This document shows positions 22,301 through 32,762 of a stretch of 64,000 bases of DNA, piece by piece; position 1 is the stretch's first letter, and each line of letters begins with the position of its first letter. Position numbers and translations under genes: made by a program. The notes below the pieces were generated by a model, which was given only the letters and a program-made list of their open reading frames with translations, did not search any database and was not told where the DNA came from. The stretch comes from Fagopyrum homotropicum. Its lineage: Eukaryota > Streptophyta > Magnoliopsida > Caryophyllales > Polygonaceae. Where the stretch lies: assembly GCA_033239125.1 (NCBI GenBank), contig BSWB01000004.1, forward strand, positions 142,236,926 through 142,300,925, in the 5' to 3' direction.

Positions 22301-25221
22301 AGACTCCGATAGTCATGGAATTGAAACCACTTCCTACTCATCTAAGGTACGCATTTCTTGGACCTAATTCTACCTTTCCGGTAATTGTTAGTTCCGATTT
22401 AAGCATAGATGAACATAGTAAACTTATGGTTGTCCTTAAGAAACATAGGAAAGCTTTAGGATATACTATAGAGGACTTAGTAAGAATCAAACCTTCCCTA
22501 TGCATGCATAAGATCTTAATGGAAGAGGACTTTAGGACTTCGCGGCAACCTCAAAGGCGGTTAAATACGACCATGAAGGAGGTTGTCAAGAAGGAAATTC
22601 TTAAATTGCTTGATGCAGGTATCATCTACCCTATCTCCGATAGCAAGTGGGTGAGTCCCGTACAAGTGGTTCCGAAGAAGGGAGGAATGACGGTCATCAC
22701 TAACAAACACAACGAACTCATTCCTACTTGAACCGTAACAGGATGGCGGATGTGCATAGACTACCGCAAGCTAAACAACGCGACGAGGAAGGATCACTTC
22801 CCACTACCCTTCATCGATCAAATGCTTGAAAGGTTAGCACAACATTCACACTTTTGCTATCTTGACGGTTATAGTGGTTTCTTTCAGATTCCGATACACC
22901 CGGATGATCAAGAGAAGACCACATTCACGTGCCCGTGGGGTACGTTTGCCTATAGGAGGATGCCGTTCGGGCTTTGCAATGCCCCAGCCACCTTTCAAAG
23001 GTGCATGATGGCCATCTTCTCCGAATATATAGAGAAAATCATGGAGGTTTTTATGGATGACTTCTCCGTTTATGGTTCCTCTTTTGACAATTGTCTTTCT
23101 AACCTTGCTCTTGTGTTACAAAGGTGTGAAGACACTAACCTAGTTCTTAATTGGGAGAAGTGTCAATTCATGGTGAAGGAAGGCATTGTATTAGGACACT
23201 TAATCTCTAGTAGAGGGATTGAGGTGGATAAAGCTAAAATAGAGACAATAGAAAAGCTTCCTCTCCCAACTTCGGTGAAAGGGATAAGAAGTTTTCTAGA
23301 ACATTCTGGATTTTATAGGCGTTTCATAAAAGACTTCTCTAAAATATCAAAACCGTTTACTAATCAATTGATGAAGGATGCAGTTTTTGAGTTTTCGCAA
23401 GAATGTTTAGATGCGTTTAATATGATTCGGGAAGCTCTAATTTCAGCCCTGATTATCCAACCTCCGGATTGGAATCTTCCCTTTGAGGTTATGTGTGATG
23501 CAAGTGACGTAGCTATAGGAGCTGTCCTTGGACAAAGGAAGGAAGGGCGAACCCATGCTATCTACTACGCTAGCAAGACGCTAGATGAGGCGCAGCTCAA
23601 CTATGCCACTATGGAAAAAGAATTTCTAGCTATTGTATACGCAATTGACAAATTTTGCTCTTATCTTGTAGGTGCAAAGGTGATTGTATACACGGATCAT
23701 GCTGCGATCCGGTACCTCCTTACAAAGAAGGATGCGAAGCCAAGGCTAATTAGATGGATTCTTCTCCTACAAGAATTCGATCTAGAGATCCGTGACAAGA
23801 AGGGTTCAGAAAATTCTGTTGCGGATCATTTGAGTCGTCTAACACATCTAGAAGACGACCATCTACCTATAGATGACTCCTTTCCGGACGAGCATTTACA
23901 CATCATAGAGGAGTGCATCGATGTGATCTCCAAAGGTAACGAACCATGGTTTGCTGATTTCGTTAACTATTTGGTTTGTCAGGAATTACCGCCCGGATTA
24001 TCCTACGCACAAAGAAAGAAGTTCTTTAAGGATGTTCGGGAATACTTTTGGAATGAACCTCTCCTCTTTAAGAGAGGTCCGGATGGCATTATTCGGCGAT
24101 GTGTGCTGGAAGATGAGATGCAAAGTGTCATCCGCCATTGTCATTCACTACCATGTGGAGGACACGCTAGTTCGAACAAGACTAGCGCTAAGGTATTGCA
24201 ATCTGGATTCTTTTGGCCTACTCTATTTAAAGATGTGCAAACCTTTGTTTCCTGCTGCGATGCTTGTCAAAGAACAGGAAATATATCTAGGAGGAATGAG
24301 ATGCCTCTCAACAACATCCAAGAGGTGGAGATCTTCGACGTTTGGGGAGTAGACTTCATGGGACCTTTCCCATCATCTTGTGGTAACCAATACATACTTT
24401 TAGCGGTTGATTATGTTTCAAGATGGGTTGAAGTGATTGCTTCTCCCACCAATGATGTCATGGTAGTGGTTAAGTTCTTTAACAAGACCATCTTCCCGCA
24501 ATTTGGGACACCACGGACCATCATTAGTGATGGAGGCTCTCACTTCATTGCCCGGCGCTTTGAAGCTCTATTAGCTAAGTATGGGGTGACTCACAAGATC
24601 GCCACCCCTTATCATCCACAAACTAGTGGACAAGTTGAGATCTCAAACCGGGAGATCAAAGGAATCCTAGAGAAGACGGTTTCAAGGACTAGGAAGGATT
24701 GGTCCTTGAAGCTAGATGATGCATTGTGGGCGTACCGGACTGCATACAAGACTCCCATCGGAACTACACCATACAACCTTGTGTATGGGAAGTCTTGTCA
24801 CTTACCGGTAGAGTTGGAGCACAAGGCATTTTGGGCAATCAAGTGGTTGAATTTCAGCATAAAGGAAGCGGGAGAGAAGCGTCTCTTGGACCTAAATGAG
24901 CTTGAAGAACTTCGCTTGAACGCTTACGAAAACGCCAAGATCTACAAAGAAAGAGCAAAGCGTTGGCATGATAAGCATATCATCCCAAAGGACTTCAAAG
25001 AAGGAGATCAAGTTCTCCTCTTCAATTCAAGGCTTCGTCTCTTTCCAGGTAAGCTTAAATCTCGTTGGACCGGACCTTTTCTAATCAAACGTATTTTTCC
25101 CCATGGTGCAGTTGAAGTATGGGGTGAAACGGGCGGAAGCTTTAAGGTGAATGGTCAACGACTCAAGAAGTATACACCGGAACTCCAAGCTGAAGAGTTC
25201 GCGCCCACCGCACTCGAATAA
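19312..25221 (+). pseudogene. Athila-type gag-pol polyprotein, one in-frame TGA
   Basis: A single 1969-codon frame is broken only by TGA at 22729-22731. Element A has an Arg codon there, so CGA to TGA is likely. The start MRRSRNNED lies 96 nt after the PBS begins. Approximate order by codon: Arg/Glu-rich coil (10-100); retrotransposon gag domain (195-325, with a KGKALSWYQALP core); Asn-rich run (410-465); MAITTRSG (~565); protease (700-820, active site CDLGAS, then LGRPFLATSG); palindrome-bearing linker (900-960); RT (1005-1300, YRRMPFGLCNAPATFQR and FMDD); RNase H (CDASD, EKE, TDHAA, VADHLSRL); integrase zinc finger (H, H, CDACQ); DDE core (VDFMGP, ISDGGS, the Glu after HPQTSGQV); a WTGPF motif near the end. 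The RT thumb reads SFLEHSGFY where element A has SFLGHASFY. It packages, copies and integrates element RNA; with the stop, RT and IN are not made unless read through. Confidence 0.93.
22029..22187 (+). promoter_or_regulatory. Palindromic cassettes inside the PR-RT coding linker of Y
   Basis: Three CACGGCCGTGG sites (near 22050, 22099 and 22150) with CCACGG and CCGTATTT arms are read in frame as a His/Gly/Arg-rich peptide (HGRGG, NHGRGE). Element A has its own word at the same place (463-543). Confidence 0.55.
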
Positions 25222-25464
25222 GTGCGAATTTGGTCTAGCTACGGACCTTAAACAAAGCGCTTCTTGGGAGGCAACCCAAGGTATTACATTGTCGTTTTTG
25301 CTTTTGATTCATAGATTAGTTTAGTTTAGACGTTTCTGCTTTGTTTTGCCTTCGATACCTTCCGGTATGTTCGTGTTTTTGGATGTAGGAATAATGGAAA
25401 AGGAAAGGGGAAGAGAAAGTTGAAGAAAAGTGACGAAACTTGGACTTTGGAGCATTACAGAGAG

Positions 25465-25595
25465 TTCCACGGTCTAAACCACGGCCGTGACAGCTATAGT
25501 GACCGTAATTTTCAAAAGCCTGAGAAAAATCACCAAAACCACGGTTCCGTACATTTCCACGGTCGTGGAACCCCCTGATAGACCGTGATTTTCAA
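25465..25595 (+). promoter_or_regulatory. Cassette cluster upstream of the internal TATA box in Y
   Basis: Two arm-core-arm sets are present: TTCCACGGTC, AACCACGGCCGTGAC, GACCGTAATTTTC; then AACCACGGTTCC, TTCCACGGTCGTGGAA, GACCGTGATTTTC. Confidence 0.6.
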
Positions 25596-25611
25596 AAATT
25601 TTTACGGCCAC

Positions 25612-25619
25612 TATATAAA
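25612..25619 (+). promoter_or_regulatory. Putative internal TATA box (TATATAAA)
   Basis: CACTATATAAACCACG is followed by a C/A-rich stretch with several CAAA start-like sites, 17 bp after the cassette cluster. Element A has the same arrangement. Confidence 0.5.
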
Positions 25620-25985
25620 CCACGTTTCTTCACAAAACACAAACCAAAAACCCATTCCACGCCCCAAAATCGCCGATTTAACTCCCCCTTCCTCAAATCT
25701 TCGTTCGTTAATCGTTTTTAACGATTCTTTGACCAAAACTGAAGCAAATCCAATCACCAACAAGATCCAAGCAACGATTCGAGCGGCAAATCACCGGAGA
25801 AGCCACAGTTCGGATTCCAAAATCCGAAAACCTAGGTTTTTGATTCTTTCTCTATCTTTGTCGATTTGGATTCGTTCTTGCTAGTATTTTTAGGAGAACT
25901 GATTGGAATTGCACCGAAATTAGTCTAGGACTGCTTGCTGCTGAGTTTGGTGAACTTTTGCTGAGTTTTGGGAAATAACGTGCCG

Positions 25986-26044
25986 AACCACGGTCACTGT
26001 ACGTTCCACGGCCGTGGAAATCCTAGAACAGACCGTGGTTTTCA
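25986..26044 (+). promoter_or_regulatory. Cassette at the start of the ORF-1-like gene in Y
   Basis: AACCACGGTCACTG, TTCCACGGCCGTGGAA and GACCGTGGTTTTC form a nested inverted repeat that ends 7 bp before the preferred ATG (26052). Confidence 0.6.
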
Positions 26045-26051
26045 ACAGAAT

Positions 26052-27628
26052 ATGGATTTTGTGAGAAGAGTGTCCGGTAGGAACAAGGACAAGAATAAGG
26101 ATAAGAACAATGATAAGAACAAAAAGAGGAAGGGCAACCCCTCTTCCTCTTCTAGAGCACCACCCCCTTCATCTCCTTCACCTCCTTCATCACCATCACC
26201 ACCTCCCCCTAGGATCCCTACTATCCATGAGGATCATCTAGATGCCTTAGAGAGGATAGAGGAGAGGACGGTCATTAGACCTAGATACCTACTACTTGAG
26301 GAGCTGGCACCCTTGCATGTGATAGGAGACCTTACTTGGCTCCTAGATAGAGCCGGCTTAGTCATCTTCTCCGCTATTTGGGAAGATGCTTATGAGGAGA
26401 TCACTAGGGAGTTTGTGGTTTCCTTCGAGCACAACCATGTTGACAGGACAGTTTCTTTCCGGCTGATGGAAAGAAACTATGATTTTTCGATTAGAGAGTT
26501 TGGAGCCTTCTTTGGGTTCCAGGAGACCTTCAATGGTCGTTTCCCCAGTGGCGTGTACGCCAAGGATTTCTGGGAGGAGATTGCTATGATCTACACTAGC
26601 GAGGACCGCTGGCAGCCTGTTGATACCAAGGCTAGATTGATCTACCATCTAGCCTTGAAGATTGCCCATAGAGTGCTTTCTGAGTGTCTCTTCCCTAGGA
26701 CGGAGACACCTCAGAAGATTAAGACAGATGAACTGTTTCTTCTTTACAGCATGTTATATGGCAGGCCAGCTGACTGCACCACCCTCTTAGCTGCTACCAT
26801 GAGCAAGCTAAAGAATAAGAGGGTTGGCAACATAGGATATGGTGGGATGGTGACCCACCTTGCTAGACAGTTATGGGTTGATTTCTCGGCTTGTACACGT
26901 ATTGTTGCTAGACCCCTAGGACTTCAGGCCCTTATGACTAGAGGCCTCATCTTCCCCACTCATAGAGGTCCACCTTACGCTGCTATGCCATGGGAGAGTA
27001 AGACATGGAGAGGGATAAAGTGGCTCCCCGAGTATTCCATTATGGTTGGACGCCATAACTGGAAGGCGACGTTCACTGCCATGCATGCGAACAGATTAGT
27101 AGCCCCTCCTTATGTTCCACCACCACCAGTTGTAGAGGAGGAGGAGGAGATGATTATGAGGGAGGAGGAGGAGGAGCTGATCAGGACTTTGGTACATTCC
27201 CGGATCAGCCAGATGCAGTTCCCGACATGGCTAGACGTTCTCCCCGCCCTGCTAGAGCATCTGGCTCTTCCTCTCGCCGTGCTAGTGTGAGCGAGAGGCC
27301 GACTTGGATGGCGGATCCTCCTGCTTGGTATAGGACGCAGCCGGATTGGATGGGAGCTCCAACACCTTGGCATTCACAGCCTCCACCAGCACCAGCACCT
27401 TCAGATGCACCGGCGTGGTACAGCCAGCCGTCTGGTTGGTACGAGCAGTTGCTAGAGTGGGCTACCGACCTTTCCAGCCGGGTTGGAGCTTTGGAGATCC
27501 GTGCAGATGCTAGGGATGCAGGAGTGGACGATCTAGACCACATGATGATAGACGTCTACCGCCAGCAGTTCGGGCGGTACTATGATCCTAGCTTCTCCCC
27601 GTTTCCACCACCGCCTCCACCGCAGTGA
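26052..27628 (+). pseudogene. ATHILA ORF-1-like gene with one frameshift
   Basis: An in-frame ATG exists at 25968, but its first 28 codons read through a palindromic cassette. I prefer 26052 because it falls right after the cassette, as in element A. The protein has a Lys/Asn-rich start (KDKNKDKNNDKNKKRK), a Ser/Pro run, then a conserved core: FPSGVYAKDFWEEIAMIY, HLALKIAHRVL, TETPQKI, GGMVTHLARQL, ARPLGLQALMTRG and MPWES. Near 27135-27175, within GAG/GGA repeats, the frame shifts. The first frame stops at 27290, and the other frame carries a plausible tail (ARRSPRPARASGSSS, a coil, and a proline run) to the stop at 27626-27628. Replication slippage in the repeats is the likely cause. The family (ATHILA ORF-1) has no known function. 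I see no signal peptide or membrane span. Confidence 0.78.
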
Positions 27629-28532
27629 GGACCTTGGATGATCGACTGTTTTAGCCGCTCCACCACCATTTTGTGAGTTTCTTTTTCTTTCTTTCTTTTC
27701 TTCTTTTTCTTTTTGAACATTAGGGACAATGTTTGTTCCAAGTATGGGGTGGGGTGTGACTAATAGTTTGTAATAACTCTTACTCACTTTTGTATGCTTC
27801 TATCGAGACTACCTTGCATGTCCATTCTATTATCTAACGTTTCATTATTGCATTGCATGAAAAAGCTTTTGAAAAACCCATAAAAATTGAAAAATTTTGA
27901 AAATTTTGTGCTTCTAAGGATAGAGATGATTTCTATGATAATCACTACTTGTGAATTGAGTTTTGATGACAATCGCATGCTTAAACAAATAGTGAATTGA
28001 AAAAAAATTGAACGAGTTGATTATCCCTCTTTTGCAAGTTTCATAATGTGATGAATGTTACTTAAATCATGTTGAGAAATCAAGGTTGAAATCACATAAT
28101 AAGTTCTTATGCTTCTTTTTGAGATGATTAAGGCAATTCGATTTTCTTTCTTCTTCCTTTGATCATTTAGCCCCTCATTGAAATAATGACCTCCTTTACC
28201 TATCCGGGAATTTGGAGGAGTTGATAATTGGCATGCTTGACTTCGTGGTTTAAATCGGATTTTCCATAATTGATTTTGATATGTTTCAAGTTACGATGCT
28301 TGTTTTGAAGTTTTTGCAAGGTATGATTACTCTTTTCATAATATGATTCATTTTGTTCACGTAACGGTTTTCGAAAGCTATGAAGCAAGTTTAGAGAGTG
28401 ATCCTTGAATAGAAGCAAGAAACCAAAAATATTGTTGTTTTCCCTTGTCTTTGCATGTTCATATTTCATTCATCTTGTATTTCAGATTTGAACCTTGCTT
28501 GGGGACAAGCAAGAGACAAGTATAGGGTATTT
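27629..28532 (+). other. 3' untranslated region and polypurine tract of the composite element
   Basis: It contains GGGACAATGTTTG followed by a PPT-like word (27738-27750, CAAGTATGGGGTG) and the conserved TTTACCTATCCGGGAATTTG block (28195-28214). The polypurine tract CAAGTATAGGGTATT (28518-28532) abuts the 3' LTR. No cassette word and no gene are seen here. Confidence 0.7.
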
Positions 28533-29121
28533 TGATAGCATAAAATATGGCGTTAGTATAGATGTGCATGTAGGTAGTTTTTTCCCTTCTTTTGTGTACA
28601 TAGACATGCATTCATGGCATTTATGAGTTAACTTGAGACTTACCCGGTGATGGTTAATTCTATTCCCCTAGGTTGAGTGGTTGGTTTGAGACTATCATTC
28701 CTTTACTTGGAAGCTTTAAAATTTGCCCGGTAGTAAGTTTCTTTGGATTAGAATGGTGGATAGTGAGACCTCTCCCGTGATCTATCCCACCTTCGAAACA
28801 CCCTACATTTGCAATCTCAGCTTTGTCCTGGACATATTTAGAAGTCTTGAATCGAAAATCACAATTGGATACTTTGGTCACCAGAATCTGCGTTTCCCAA
28901 TTATATTACATATTATTGTCATTGTTTTTGATCATTGCTATTGCGTACTTTCTAAGTTAGATCCTTTTTGCTGAATTTTCTTTCACCAAATCCCTGAGAT
29001 CGACTCCGGAATATTTTCCGTTACTATGATTGATTCGTACACTGCGGGTTCGCATATCGTTTAGGCTTATATTTTAGGATATAAAATTAAGACTTTTTGC
29101 ACACACGTTTTGAAGCGAACA
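28533..29121 (+). repeat. 3' LTR of element X, internally deleted (589 bp)
   Basis: The first ~95 bp match 12260-12355 and the last ~490 bp match about 15220-15711. About 1.04 kb between them, including the TATA region, is missing, with the junction at 28621-28626 (TTATGAGTTAAC). It ends GCGAACA and is followed by ATTAA. Confidence 0.85.
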
Positions 29122-29126
29122 ATTAA
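29122..29126. other. Right target-site duplication (ATTAA) of the composite element
   Basis: It pairs with ACTAA at 12255-12259, with one C/T difference. Confidence 0.7.
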
Positions 29127-30719
29127 CATCAACCAGAACCCTAGCATAGGATCCTCTTTTCCTTTCCCTTGTGACGGGGTCCTTGAAAAGAAGGTTTCCA
29201 ATCATGAAGACCACTCTACCCAAAATCTCAGTTTCCAATAGTCATTAGGAATACCTAAGAGTCTAACCCAAAGCGGTATAATAACATTTTCCTTTTCACT
29301 AAAGTCAAACTTGTTTGGAATAAGTTTTAGGATCAATGGTTTGTAGTGTATATAATACGGACCCTCTCTGAGCACCTTATCTTTATCCCATCAGTGTCAA
29401 AGGTAAAGATGATCTATCCATCTTCATCTCTAAACTTGCACCTAACCCCCCAAGACTTCTCAAGGCCCTCAATGACTAAGTACCCTAGGTATTACCCGAC
29501 ATATTGACCATGAATACAACTACCCCACACATGTTGCTTTGGTATAGCTTCAGCACTTCTAATCCTAACAATACCACCCGTTGGGGTGAAAAAGTCCATT
29601 TTCTTCCCACCTTGTGATTCATGAAGGACGTGGCAGAAGGCATAACCCAAGCAGTTTGCCTTGGTTGGCCTTCAAAACTAGGCAGGAAATTATCCGTACA
29701 ATATTTTTACTTCCGGCTATGGTAGAATTACCGTTATTTCTATCATTCAAATGGACATTATTTCAAACATGATTGTCAATATGCATAACATTTTCATTGT
29801 TCTTGACATTAATATCACTATCTTTATTAACAATATAAGTATCATAGATAATATGATTACCAATTGTGCTATTAGCATCACAGTCAAAATTAGCAAGGCT
29901 CGTTTTATTAGTAACAACAATAGCATTATTAATAGCATTAGTAACAACAAGAGCAAGTGTGGGATGATTGCTAATATTATCATGGCACATGGATTTGGAG
30001 ATAGCTATGGAAGTAGTCAAAGTAACAACATTCTCGGTAAGAAACAGTTCTAAATTAGCATGTTTAGCATTCACGGTACTTTTAGAGCTTTGCATACACG
30101 TATCATTATTGACTTTACCACTAGATAAAATATTCAAGGCATGAAGGGTTTGGGCATTCCAATCGTTAGTAGGATCACTTACCTCGATATTTGAGAATAT
30201 GTCACGTTGATCATCAACATGTCCATATCTTCTTGGGGTATCTTTCGTCTACCAAAACATTCTCACCTATAAATGACGCTAGGGCCAACGTCTTGTTTGC
30301 CACAACAACCTCCACATCATGGATGTTATCATGGTCAATAATTTTGGTTTTGTTCATTTCTAAACCATCTTCATTGTTCCATGTTGTCAAAGCAAGGAGG
30401 AAAGAGTTGTATGCCCTTTTCATCTCTTTTGAACTACTCTACAACAAGTCTTGTAACTCTCCCATTTGAACTGTTTTTTGCGTTTCATCAATGTTGTCCC
30501 TATCTAGCATCTTCTTTTCCATCCTCACCACATGCTCCTCGAGTTCAGTAGTCCCAACATGGATTTATTTTCATTACCCATTTAAAGAGAAGGTTAGTAG
30601 AAGTGAATATGGGAAGAGGCCGTCGGTTACCTTCCTTCATAATGTTTTTTGTTTTCTGATAGACACGAAGGACTCTGCTTGGAGTATGGTGGGACCTGTG
30701 GATAAGTTTTCAACGTCAG
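29122..30719 (-). pseudogene. LINE ORF1 N-terminal and central part
   Basis: The minus strand reads VRLLGIPNDYW, then a frame change, then GNLLFKDPVTRERKRGSYAR. This matches the conserved plant L1 ORF1 (DUF4283-type gag-like) block. The frame runs straight into 12259 once one TSD copy is ignored. Further upstream (29750-30470) are Asn/Ile-rich low-complexity and coil-like segments. It ends at the chromovirus LTR at 30720. Confidence 0.72.
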
Positions 30720-31636
30720 TTTGACGGGGTTGATGCCGCAGTTTTCCAATCTAGATTGAAGTCCACAAAATCAACGACAGAAAGAAATCTTTGTGTATAT
30801 CTCGGGCGATATTTATATGGTTAGGACGAGATTCTTGAAAAATCAAAGAATAAGAGTGTGGTTTAATATGGATGATAACAGAAAGATAAAGAATATGATT
30901 AATGAACTAAAATTGATGAAAATATAGAAAGATAGAACCAAGATATAAACTTGCAAAGAACTTTTACCAATTGGATCAAAACCCATAACAAAGAGTTACC
31001 TTAATCGTTCCTTCTTCAACCTTACACATGCCTTCTAATTAGGACAAGAACAAGGAGGGACTAGTTTGACTAGTAGCACCAATCTTTACAAAGATTAACA
31101 CGCACAAGAACAACCTAACAAGGACTCACAACTATTCAATCAAAGGCTCTTTTTTTTATTGAACTGAAATGAATAAAACGCACACTTCGTAAATGAAGCA
31201 ACAACTATCTCAGAATGTATGTGGAAATAATATCAAATCTAATCTATCTATAATCTCGTCTTTTTAAGGCTATTTATAGGTGAGATTCCTCTAAAGGATC
31301 AAATAAATGATAATCATAAAAGAAAGGATCAAAACCAAAAGATACCTGTAGAATATTTATAGCTTTGAAGGTATTAAAATTAACAATACTAACCACTAAT
31401 AAGATCTCGGCTGGATCTCGACAAAAGCAAATCTCGATTGGGATCTCGGGTGAGAATTTTGTTCTCGGGGTTGAGATTTTGACTAGCTTGCTCAAATCTC
31501 GATTTAGCCACATTTCTTGTCTCCTTGATCATCCACTCTTGTAGGGTCCTTCCACAATAGACACTAATGTCACTAAAAAAGAGTTAGTCACAAGTAGAAT
31601 CTCTTTAGATGTACATGTTGTCAATAAGCTAGCAAC
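30720..31636 (-). repeat. 3' LTR of the chromovirus element (917 bp, 151 bp missing)
   Basis: It matches 37955-38862 closely but lacks the part equivalent to 38863-39013, which is the LTR start on the minus strand. The terminal ten bases differ from the 5' LTR. The minus-strand TATA (CTATAAATA) is at 31271-31279. Confidence 0.85.
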
Positions 31637-31825
31637 CAAACTAGATAACCTGGCCTGAATAGCATTTCCGTGCGATTCCTATTTGCTTTGGTAGCCACGG
31701 CCTTGCCCTTCTCCTATAGCCTTATGCGTTTCTTTTCATGCAAATCCTTGATGAATTGCACTGTTTTCTTGCATTAAAATCTACTCGCTCCTCTATAGGC
31801 AACGGTATATGATCAAAAGGGGTCA

Positions 31826-32078
31826 AAGGATTCAACCCATAGACACACTCAAAAGGCGTTAGGTTAGTAGATGAATGCAAGGTTCGATTATATGCGAATT
31901 CAACATGTGGTAACACATCTTCCCAAACATTCATATTATCCTTCAAAATAGCCCGCAATATGGTAGTTAAACTCCTATTAGTAACCTCCGTTTGACCATC
32001 CGTTTAAGGATGACTAGAGGTTAAAAATAACAACCTAGTTCCTAGCTTTCCCCAAAGAGTCTTCTAAAAGAAACTAAG
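31826..32078 (-). repeat. 253-bp direct duplication in integrase, copy 1 (normal position)
   Basis: It aligns without length change to 32510-32762; both begin AAGGATTCAACCCATAGACA and end AAAGAAACTAAG on the plus strand, with about a dozen to twenty substitutions between them. Confidence 0.85.
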
Positions 32079-32509
32079 GAACTTAACTTCTCTATCACTG
32101 ACAATAGTCCTAGATACTCCATGTAATTTATCAACTTCCCGAAAGAACAAGTTAGCAACATTATAAGCATCATCGGTCTTATGGTAAGCAATAAATGAGC
32201 CATTTTAGAAAAACGATCAACAACCACAAAAATAGAATCCCTCCCCTTCTTAGTACTACGTAATCCTACAACAAAGTTCATACTAATGTCTAGCCATGGT
32301 GAGGCAGGCATAGTTAAGGGGTTGTACAAATCATGCGGTTTCAATCTAGCCCTATCTTTCAAGCACACAAGACATCTCTAAATCATGTTCTCTACATCTT
32401 TAAGAATATGATGTCAATAAAAGTGTGAATGCAGCATATGAAGTATCTTATATCTTCCAAAATGTCCCATTGAACCTCCCATATGAGCTTCCTCGACAAG
32501 GAAGAGTCT

Positions 32510-32762
32510 AAGGATTCAACCCATAGACAAACTCAAAAGGTGTTAGGTTTGTAAATGAATGCAAGGTTCGATTATATGCGAATTCAACATGTGGTAACAC
32601 ATCTTCCCAAGCATTCAAATTATCCTTCAAAATATCCCGCAATATGGTAGCTAAAGTCCTAATAGTAACCTCCGTTTGACCATCCGTTTGAGGATGACTA
32701 GAGGTTGAAAGTAGCAACCTAGTTCCTAGCTTTCCCCAAAGAGTCTTCTAAAAGAAACTAAG
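32510..32762 (-). repeat. 253-bp direct duplication in integrase, copy 2 (misplaced)
   Basis: It sits between RNase H and the integrase zinc finger, where this block does not belong. A template switch during reverse transcription is the likely origin. Confidence 0.85.

Larger units (their letters stand above)
25222..26051 (+). other. pol to ORF-1 spacer of Y with cassettes and an internal TATA box
   Basis: It opens with the conserved block GCGCTTCTTGGGAGGCAACC (about 25258-25277). The cassettes 25465-25595 end 17 bp before TATATAAA (25612-25619). A CT- and A-rich leader of about 350 bp and the cassette 25986-26044 follow. The order is as in element A (2322-3133). Confidence 0.7.
12260..29121 (+). 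mobile_element. Composite Athila-type Ty3/gypsy element (X) with nested LTRs
   Basis: The outer LTRs match each other: the first ~90 bp at 12260 and 28533 are nearly identical (TGATAGCAT, GTTAGTATAGATGTGCATGT), and both terminal blocks agree. A 5-bp TSD with one mismatch flanks them, inside LINE ORF1. The interior is not a simple single element. A solo LTR lies in the 5' LTR. The gag start of X breaks off into a truncated third LTR. A fourth LTR (17505-19209), with its own PBS, leads into the only gag-pol, and no matching 3' LTR for it exists. I infer nested insertions followed by recombination between homologous internal regions. Confidence 0.82.

Noticed and set aside
22729..22731. Programmed stop-codon readthrough in gag-pol
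   Set aside because: It lies within RT, not at the gag/pol border, and element A has an Arg codon there. Mutation is simpler.
29747..30137. Overlapping 70-125-residue Ile/Asn/Leu-rich frames on both strands
   Set aside because: They are by-products of low-complexity repeats in the degenerate LINE ORF1.
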